From: Chara braunii
Taxonomy: Eukaryota; Streptophyta; Charophyceae; Charales; Characeae
NCBI GenBank assembly: GCA_003427395.1
Contig: BFEA01000101.1
Location: 3,278,377-3,302,949 of the forward strand
Length of the DNA stretch: 24,573 bases
Direction of reading: 5' to 3'
A model generated the notes under the pieces. The model was not told the DNA's origin and did no database searches. It worked only from the letters and a program-made list of their open reading frames with translations. This document shows positions 18,564 to 24,573 of the stretch, one piece after another. A program made the translations under genes and the position numbers. The number at the start of each line of letters is the position of its first letter. The stretch's first letter is position 1.

Positions 18564-18732
18564 GGGCAGAGGTCCCCACTAGCAAAGAGGATTTGATTAA
18601 TGTCCTGAATCTGGACGTGTTTTAAGGTGAGATGCAGAAACGCAGTTCGATCTCGATTTTCTGCACCTCTCTCTACAAACGAGTCCAGATTCAGGCATTC
18701 AATCCAATCCTCTGCTCGTGGGACCTCGCCCC
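18564..18732. mobile_element. Palindromic MITE, copy 3
   Basis: This is the clearest copy. The left arm has gaggtccccactagcaaaga (from 18569), then cctgaatctggacgtgtttt and gatgcagaaa. The right arm is its complement: ttttctgcacctc, cgagtccagattcaggcatt, cctctgctcgtgggacctcg. Arms of about 72 bp pair with few mismatches around a ~15-base centre. Part of the outer arm motif (gtagtggaacctcgcc) also stands alone at 18497-18512. Confidence 0.75.
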
Positions 18733-19127
18733 AGGTGCTTCTAGTTTACAACACACCTTTACGTGAGACAAGCTCTGCGGGCTCTGGGCCCCGTGCACAT
18801 GCAGATCGGGCGTCACAGCTGGCTGTATTTACACGATATAAACGGGCAGATGCAGACCGTCCATCCTTGATCCAGGCAAACCCCAAACCGTTGGCCTTCT
18901 TTTTCCTGTGTTTTCTTTTTTTGTTCTTTTTTTTGCCTTTATTTTCGGCCATACCCACGTTCTTCAGTTTCAAATTCGCTGTTTCGTGCACATGCACATG
19001 TACGTCTAGCAATTTCAATTCTTTCTTTTTTTTCGGGGGGGGGAGCAATTTCAAAAAAAATAAAAAAATAAAAATAAAAATAAAAATAAATAAATCCATG
19101 AGCAGAGTCCGTCTCCCAACCCTGACT
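18733..19127. other. A/T-rich non-coding stretch ending at the adapter junction
   Basis: It contains T-rich runs (18898-18945), a G-run (19036-19043) and an (AAAAT)n-like run (about 19056-19095). No gene recognised. Its right edge is set by a laboratory junction, so what truly follows it in the genome is unknown. Confidence 0.7.
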
Positions 19128-19165
19128 CTGTCTCTTATACACATCTAGATGTGTATAAGAGACAG
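19128..19165. other. Nextera mate-pair junction adapter (sequencing artefact)
   Basis: ctgtctcttatacacatct (19128-19146) followed directly by its inverse complement agatgtgtataagagacag (19147-19165) is the 38-bp circularisation junction of two Tn5 mosaic ends used in Nextera mate-pair libraries. All 38 bases match. It is not genomic. Translation across it gives the well-known contaminant string MCIRDR. Confidence 0.98.
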
Positions 19166-19239
19166 ATCTAGAGGTGTTGAGCAGGGCCTAGATAGAGGAG
19201 CGTGAGGCAAGCTGGAGTCAGGATGTAGCATTGAGTGCC

Positions 19240-20520
19240 ATGCGGTCCGGGTTCAGGGATTTTGTGCACGAAATCGTCACCCACATTGGGGGCGAAGTCA
19301 AACAGTTGAGGGACAATGTAGGGAAGTTTTGTGAGTGCGCCATTCAGGGTGCCAAAGCTGCAGCCGCTGTAGAAGGAGAGGCCAGACCCCGTAAGGACCC
19401 AGTGAAACTTAAGTTCCCAGACGTGTACGGGGGAAAGAAGGACGAGAACTTTGACAACTGGGAGGCCAGTGTCAATAGTCACATTTATTTACAGCATATC
19501 CTGATGGAGGAGCAAGTCCTCGTGGCCTTCCAGGCCCTGAAGGACGAAGCGGCTAGCTTCGCCAGGTCTCTCGCGCGTACAGCAGGTTGTGAAAACAACC
19601 TGGTTGCGTATTCCAAAGTCACTCCTCTTTCCCAATTCCTCAAGCTCCTCAAGGAGCGGTTCGCTAACCCAACGCGAGGCATTAGAGTCTCTGATAAGCT
19701 CCAAACGATCCACTCTCGGCAGTGGAGGAGTGCTAAGGCACTCAAGGGTACTATGGACGACTTGGTAGTTGTCCTAGACCACGGGGTCACTGAGCCCCAG
19801 CTGGTCCAGTTGTTTTATCGTGCCATTCCAGAGGCTCTACGCGGGCATTTCTTTGACAAATCTCAGCAGGCCGGCATGACTTACGATGCATTGAGTAGGG
19901 AAGTCGTCCTGTATGAGTCAAAGTCTATGCCAGTTACCACTTTCTGGCATAAGGACTTGGAGAAGGGGAAAAAGTGGAAAGATCGTACCATCTCGGGCCA
20001 AGTCAAGGCCAAGGATCACTTGATCCTAACATTAGAGGAGGGTGGTACAGAAGAAATCCCATTTGATCAGATTGAGTGGGGCCTAGGGGAGGAGTACAGT
20101 AGTGTAGGGCAGGGGAGGTCTTACGCTGCTGTCGCGGCTGGAGGGAGGCCGCATGGTAGAGGAGGAGGCCAGGGCCAAAGGGGCCAGGCCACGGGAGGCC
20201 GAGGACCGGGGGCGCAGGGGGTTGGCGGCCAAGGAAACCGCCAAGCGGGAGGTAGGGGTCAAGGTCCCCCGTCAAATCGCCAAGGTTCATTCCGGTCCCC
20301 ACAGCGAGGAGGTGGAAGGGCACCTCAAGGTGGATGGCACCCAGTCTTGCCACAAGGCAGGCCCTGGGAAGATTTGGGCTTGGACCAGCGCGTATGGCAA
20401 GAACGCGTGGACCGGGGTCAGTGCATATTCTGTGGTGACCCGGCCCACGTTATCAAATTTTGTCCAAAGTATAGACAGGCCCGTTGGGCTGCTCAGTCGT
20501 CAAAAGGCAGCCGCCAGTAG
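19240..20520 (+). CDS. Gypsy gag (capsid-nucleocapsid) protein
   Basis: Gag forms the virus-like particle and packages the element RNA. The first ATG is at 19240; the frame is open a little further upstream to a TAG near 19190, with only a TTG at 19231. Residues ~55-235 are the retrotransposon capsid region ([29 protein letters not shown]-like LLKERFANP). A Gly/Arg/Gln-rich basic stretch follows (about 300-380), then a single CCHC knuckle [14 protein letters not shown] (C-x2-C-x4-H-x4-C) close to the C terminus. It overlaps the pol frame (-1 relative) at 20475-20520. I saw no canonical X-XXY-YYZ slippery heptamer in the overlap. The frame is intact, though the adapter junction lies only 74 bp upstream of the ATG. 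Confidence 0.82.
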   Translation: MRSGFRDFVHEIVTHIGGEVKQLRDNVGKFCECAIQGAKAAAAVEGEARPRKDPVKLKFPDVYGGKKDENFDNWEASVNSHIYLQHILMEEQVLVAFQALKDEAASFARSLARTAGCENNLVAYSKVTPLSQFLKLLKERFANPTRGIRVSDKLQTIHSRQWRSAKALKGTMDDLVVVLDHGVTEPQLVQLFYRAIPEALRGHFFDKSQQAGMTYDALSREVVLYESKSMPVTTFWHKDLEKGKKWKDRTISGQVKAKDHLILTLEEGGTEEIPFDQIEWGLGEEYSSVGQGRSYAAVAAGGRPHGRGGGQGQRGQATGGRGPGAQGVGGQGNRQAGGRGQGPPSNRQGSFRSPQRGGGRAPQGGWHPVLPQGRPWEDLGLDQRVWQERVDRGQCIFCGDPAHVIKFCPKYRQARWAAQSSKGSRQ

Positions 20521-21908
20521 GGGTCGCAACTGCCCCTACTTCCAGGCCATGTGGAGAAGTGAGCGTGCGCGAACAGGACACTCCCAACCCACATGAGCCT
20601 ATGGCAGAGGTTGCAGGCCCGTGCCTAGATAGCTTTCCAGAGACTGCTTGTGTTAGCGTCTCTTTAGGCACGTCCCTCACAGGTGTGGCAGAAGAGTTAA
20701 AGAAGACGATGCATGCCTGGGCCAAAATGAAAAAGGAGAGCAAGGGACAGCTGATTTTGGTAGATGTAGAGGTGTTCAGAAGTAGAGTAGGGGCCCTTAT
20801 AGACTCAGGGGCTACTCGTAGTTATATCAGCCGTAGGGCACTGAAGAAGTTGAGGCTGGGACTAAAAGTCCAGAAGTTAGTAGACCCCATAGTTAGTGTC
20901 CTCGCAGACAACCGCACGATGCGAGTTGAGGACTACGTAGAGGGAGTCCAGGCGTACTTTTGCCTAGAGAAGGATGGGAAGGTGGAGAAAGTTCTCCATT
21001 CCCTGACTCTCCTCGTACAAGATGACCTTCCTTTTGATATAGTGTTGGGAATGGATTGGGGAGAGGCAGAAGGGGCCACACTTCATTTGAGAGAGCATGA
21101 GTGTAGGTTCCCTAGTCCGGCGGGCGAAGTTAAGACTGACCGCTTGTTCCACGTGTCGGGTGTAGACAACACCTTGCCACATTGCTGTCTCAGTGCTCCC
21201 GCGTTCGCGCGATTAGTAAAAAAGGAGCAGTTAGAAGACCAGGTCTTTGTAGTTTATGTTAGACCTGTCACTGAGGGCCAGGAAAAGGATAGTTCCACAG
21301 ATCCAACAATTGCCAAGCTGCTGGAAGAGTTTCAGGATTTGACCGAGTCACCGACAGGAGTAGTGCCGCGACCCATCCAGCATAGGATAGAGATAGAGCC
21401 TGGCAGTAGAACTCCTAAGGGTGCAGTCTACAGGATGTCCCCTAGAGAGTTAGAGGAGCTTCGCAAGCAATTAGACAAACTCCTTGAGAAGGGTTGGATC
21501 ACGCCCAGTTCGTCTCCTTTCGGAGCACCAGTTTTGTTTGTCCCCAAGAAGGAAGGAGAACTTCGTATGTGTATAGACTATAGGGGTTTGAACGCGATCA
21601 CAGTAAAGAACGTTGAGCCACTGCCCTGGATAGACGATCTTTTAGATCGGGTGCAGGGTCGTAAGTATTTCTCTAAGATAGACTTAAAGTCCGGATACCA
21701 TCAGATAAAGGTTATTCCTGATAATCAGTACAAGACTGCGTTCCGGACTAGATATGGGCATTATGAGTTTATAGTGATGCCCTTTGGACTAACCAACGCG
21801 CCAACTACTTTTCAGCGTTGTATGAATGGCCTGTTTAGACCATGGTTAGATAAATTCGTAGTAGTCCACTTACATGATATCCTAGTCTTTAGTAAGACCC
21901 TCCATTAG
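20484..21908 (+). pseudogene. Gypsy pol, first part: protease and reverse transcriptase (broken)
   Basis: The frame is open from just after a TAG near 20472. The apparent start is a TTG, as expected for a pol reached by frameshift or as a fusion. The aspartic protease active site is [13 protein letters not shown] (DSGA at residues 107-110, nt 20802), followed by FDIVLGMDW. The reverse transcriptase shows the block ending [37 protein letters not shown] (the first catalytic Asp is present), [18 protein letters not shown]. The catalytic box reads HLHD instead of YLDD, so one of its two Asp is lost. The frame then stops at the TAG 21906-21908 created by a tandem duplication. Confidence 0.9.
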
Positions 21909-21939
21909 ATGATATCCTAGTCCTTAGTAAGACCCTCCA
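21870..21939 (+). repeat. 35-bp tandem duplication across the reverse-transcriptase active site
   Basis: Unit 1 (21870-21904) and unit 2 (21905-21939) match at 33 of 35 positions; both contain atgatatcctagtc and ttagtaagaccctcca. Unit 2 encodes LDD, while unit 1 encodes LHD. Because 35 is not a multiple of 3, the duplication shifts the frame and puts a TAG at the start of unit 2. Downstream pol continues in the frame of unit 2. Confidence 0.95.
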
Positions 21940-23845
21940 GGAGCACCAGGGTCATCTGAGGCAGGTCTTGGAGAAGCTTAGAGAGGCCAACTTCAAGATC
22001 AACGCGAAGAAGTGCGAGTGGGCCAAGACGCAAGTCTTATACTTGGGCCACGTGTTGGACGAAGATGGCATTAAGCCAGAGGACAGCAAGATCGCGGCGA
22101 TCAGAGATTGGCCGATGCCCCGCACATTGACAGAGTTGCGGTCGTTCCTAGGCCTAGCTACCTACTATAGGAAGTTCGTGAGGAACTTCTCCACTATCGC
22201 CGCTCCCTTGCGCCGATTGCTGAAAAAAGAGGCAATCTGGCAATGGGACAAAGACTGTACGTCTGCGCTCAAGAAGTTAAAGCGCGCGTTAATAGAATAT
22301 CCTGTCCTCAAAGTAGCAGATTGGTCCTTGCCATTTGTCGTTACCACGGACGCAAGTCAGTATGGGATAGGCGCCGTGTTGCAGCCAGACGACGACAATG
22401 GCTATAGACCCGTAAAGTTCATATCAGTGAGGATGCCCTGTGAGAAGGTCGCTACCTCCACGTACGAGAGAGAACTCTACGCTCTCAGGCAGGCTTTAGA
22501 TCATTGGAAGCACTACCTGCTCGAGAGGCACTTCAAAGTATATTCGGACCACGAAACGCTTAGATGGTTAAAGACTCAGGCCAAGATGACACCTAAGTTG
22601 ACTAGGTGGGCCGCAAAGATAGACCAATTCGACTTTGAGCTCAAGCCAGTGAAGGGCAAGTACAACGTAGTTGCGGATGCTCTGAGTAGCAGATTAGACT
22701 ACTTTGGAGCTGCAGTACACTATCTGGATATAGGGAGAGACCTGCAGGAGAAAGTGAGGCAAGCATATGCGCAGGACCCTATCTATAGCGACCTCCTAAA
22801 GAGAGTTAGAGAGGCCCCAAAGACTGAACCAGATTACCGCACTACAGACGGGTTGTTGTTTGAGAAGACTAGTGTGTTTGATCGCCTGTGCGTTCCCAAC
22901 AACGAAGAGATCCGCAGTTTGATTTTAGGGGAATGCCACGATACTGAAGGGCATTTCGGTTGGCAAAAGACATTAGCCAACCTGATGCGTGCGTATACCT
23001 GGCCAGGGATGAAGAATGACTGCATAGAGTATGTCCGCAGTTGTAAAGTGTGCCAGAGGAATAAGTCTACTACACGCGCGCCCCTAGGTCTTCTCAGACC
23101 CTTGCCTATTCCGGATCAGCCGGGGGACTCAGTGTCCATAGACTTCATGGACACCCAAGTCAAGAGTAGACATGGTAAGAGCCAAGTCATGGTCATAGTT
23201 GACCGATTTAGTAAGTATGCAGTTTTTGTTCCTTTGCCTGCAGAGGCCCGTACGGACGTAGTGATACAGAAGTTCTTTGACTTTTGGGTTAGTGAGAATG
23301 GAATCCCATTGTCAATAGTTAGTGATAGAGATAGTCGTTTCACCAGCCAGAACTGGCAAGAACTCATGAGAGTCTACGGATCTAAGTTATTAATGTCGTC
23401 CGGCCGTCACCCAGAGACTAACGGTCAGACAGAACAGATGAACAAGATCCTACAACAAGTTCTGCGCATGTATATTAGACCAGATCAGATCAACTGGGAT
23501 GAGATGTTGCCCAAGGTCACTAGTGTGTACAACAACAGCGTGCATCTATCCACTTGCCGCACTCCCAATGAGTTGCACAAGTCCTTTAGACCGCGCAGAC
23601 CGTTCGAAGGACTGAACCGGGATCAGACTCACAGATTACCGCCCGGTACCAGGAAGTTTGCGATACAACACGAAAAGGAGTTAGCCACTGTTGTTGAGAA
23701 CCTTCGGAAGGCCCAGCACAGAATGATAGAACAGGCTAACAAGCACCGACGCCCATCGCAGTTTCAAGAAGGCGACATAGTCTTGGTCAAAGCAAAAGAG
23801 TTTGCACCGGAAGAAAACATCTCGCAGAAGTTACTGCCTGCATAG
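21905..23845 (+). pseudogene. Gypsy pol, second part: RT end, RNase H and integrase
   Basis: It reads in the frame of duplication unit 2, without its own start codon. It holds the RT thumb (LGHVLDEDGIKPEDSK, FLGLATYYRKF), RNase H (TTDASQYGIGAVL, then the Glu of YERELYAL, YSDHETLRWL, and VVADALS), the integrase zinc finger (HDTEGHFG, then CKVCQRNKS), and the catalytic triad Asp in SIDFMDT, Asp in IVSDRDSRFTS and Glu in ETNGQTEQMNK. RNase H and integrase catalytic residues all look intact. The frame ends at TAG 23843-23845 within the KLLPA segment, where related integrases continue with an RGPW-type motif. The same frame continues open after this codon. Confidence 0.9.
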
Positions 23846-24229
23846 AGAGGACCGTGGCCAGTTCTAGAAGTCAAGGGCGGAGAGGATGGACCATCCTACA
23901 ACATTGAGATTCCAGCACACCTCCACACATACCCTATGTTCCATGCTCCAAAGCTGCCGCCGTGTGTCACTAGTCAACAATTCCCTTCCAAGAGATCCAT
24001 GATCCCACCGGATATGGATGGGAGCTATGACATAGACGGCATTGTAGAAGAGGATGTGTTTAGGACAGGAGGTAGAGGTCCTCCCCAGAAACAGTATAAA
24101 GTTCGTGTTGCCTATCAGGAACCCGAAGACAACCGCTGGTTCACGAAAGCAGAACTTCTAGAGACTACTCCCGACATAGTCAGAGCCTATGAGCGTGACA
24201 AGAAAGGTAAAGGTCCCGCCTTGGACTGA
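23846..24229 (+). pseudogene. Gypsy pol C terminus: integrase tail with chromodomain-like region
   Basis: In frame with the upstream integrase but separated from it by the single TAG. RGPWPVLEV and PMFHAPKL are the integrase C-terminal motif (family form: GPFxV and HPVFHVSxL). A region of about 50 residues (VEEDVFRTGG, QYKVRVAYQ, RWFTKAELLETTPDIVRAY) aligns by eye with the chromodomain pattern of chromoviruses, with the aromatic positions partly kept. Chromodomains direct integration to chosen chromatin. The TGA is at 24227-24229. The chromodomain call is by pattern only. Confidence 0.7.
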
Positions 24230-24246
24230 AATTTTCTCGGAGGACC

Positions 24247-24267
24247 TCGAATTTAGGACAGCAGGAG
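24247..24267 (+). other. Region of the polypurine tract before the 3' LTR
   Basis: The purine-rich sequence aggacagcaggag lies directly before the TG of the LTR, where the plus-strand primer of an LTR retrotransposon is expected. It is interrupted by C residues, so it is a weak tract. Confidence 0.4.
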
Positions 24268-24573
24268 TGAAACGGTTTTCACCTTTTAGCAGTAGCGGAT
24301 GCAGTACCCAAGGTTCGATCTCTAGACCTCACCTTACCCATGTACAGTATCTGTGTAGATACCCGGGAATTGAACCTGTGACCTGTGTATTCGTAGGCAG
24401 TTGGTAGGCCTGTCGTAGGTCCATAGGCAGCAGGGGTTCCATCTGTAGGTCTATAGCGTAGGAGTCTTAGTGAGTTCAGGAAGCTTAGCTGTAGACCTTC
24501 TAGAAGGTAGGCAAGTGGGCAAGTGGTCAAGGGGTGAGGCAAGTGGTGGACTAAACCGCAGTGCAACCGCAAT
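24268..24573 (+). repeat. 3' LTR of the gypsy element, cut by window end
   Basis: It starts TGAAACGG at 24268, and 306 bp align with 11376-11682 (differences include gatgcagtacccaagg against gattcagtacccacgg, and a one-base indel near the ccgggaattg block). The two positions that are N at 11556 and 11578 are G and T here. Confidence 0.9.

Larger units (their letters stand above)
19166..24573 (+). mobile_element. Ty3/gypsy chromovirus-type LTR retrotransposon, 5'-truncated
   Basis: The order gag, protease, reverse transcriptase, RNase H, integrase, chromodomain-like tail, 3' LTR is that of Ty3/gypsy chromoviruses. The 5' LTR and primer-binding site are absent because the sequence begins at the adapter junction, and the 3' LTR is cut by the window end. 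The copy is inactive: a 35-bp duplication breaks the reverse transcriptase and a TAG breaks the integrase C terminus. Another LTR of the same family is at 11376-12234. Confidence 0.9.

Noticed and set aside
18746-19144. Minus-strand open frame beginning MCIRDR
   Set aside because: The first residues are the translated Nextera mosaic end, and the rest is A/T-rich low complexity.
24305-24330. gttcgatc-type sequences in the LTRs as tRNA genes
   Set aside because: Only a B-box-like fragment; no A box, acceptor stem or anticodon arm around it.
1-24573. CRISPR array, bacterial operon or prophage
   Set aside because: No regularly spaced repeats of that type and no prokaryotic genes; the content is eukaryotic retroelements and a spliced gene.

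Overview
This is a stretch of eukaryotic nuclear DNA, almost certainly from the green lineage. It carries one plant-type NADP-malic enzyme exon in a sea of transposable elements: an L1-like LINE with a zf-RVT finger, a chromodomain-bearing Ty3/gypsy element, a Mutator-like element with terminal inverted repeats (TIRs) and foldback MITEs. It also has many homopolymer runs and microsatellites. A streptophyte (charophyte-like) alga would fit, but that is an inference from element types and gene family, not a match I could run.

Layout. 1-500: low-complexity flank with two short tandem duplications. 501-9652: a nearly full-length but dead LINE on the minus strand. Its poly(A) tail reads as poly-T at 501-523, and it is flanked by a 15-bp target-site duplication (489-503 and 9653-9667). 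It has a ~1.8-kb 5' leader, a decayed ORF1 (CCHC knuckle, Q/P-rich linker, unrecognised C-terminal region) and a decayed ORF2 (APE-type endonuclease, reverse transcriptase, zf-RVT). The LINE sits inside an older TIR element of about 439 bp whose ends are at 360 and 9962, flanked by TA. 9963-11375: intergenic DNA with two copies of a ~160-bp palindromic MITE. 11376-12234: a solo LTR of the gypsy family present at the right end. 12249-13303: a Mutator-like non-autonomous element with 21-bp perfect TIRs and a 10-bp target duplication. 13304-16240: homopolymer-rich non-coding DNA with a hammerhead-ribozyme-like motif (15106-15155) and a possible tRNA-derived SINE head. 16302-16452: a compound GA microsatellite. 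16501-17778: the malic-enzyme exon (minus strand), ending exactly at a sequence identical to the U12-type AT-AC intron donor. 17779-19127: upstream non-coding DNA with a third copy of the palindromic MITE.

19128-19165 is a perfect 38-bp Nextera mate-pair junction (two inverted Tn5 mosaic ends). It is a laboratory sequence, so left and right of it should not be taken as contiguous. 19166-24573: a 5'-truncated Ty3/gypsy chromovirus on the plus strand (gag, then protease, reverse transcriptase, RNase H, integrase and a chromodomain-like tail). It ends in the first 306 bp of its 3' LTR. Its pol is broken by a 35-bp tandem duplication exactly over the reverse-transcriptase catalytic motif and by one later TAG.

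Only the malic enzyme is a host gene, and it is partial: the N-terminal malic-enzyme segment and the last roughly 100 residues are not found in the window. The rest records nested insertions: LINE into MITE, and solo LTR directly beside the Mutator-like element. Several stop codons in the LINE are consistent with C-to-T decay in CG or CHG contexts, as expected of methylated plant repeats.
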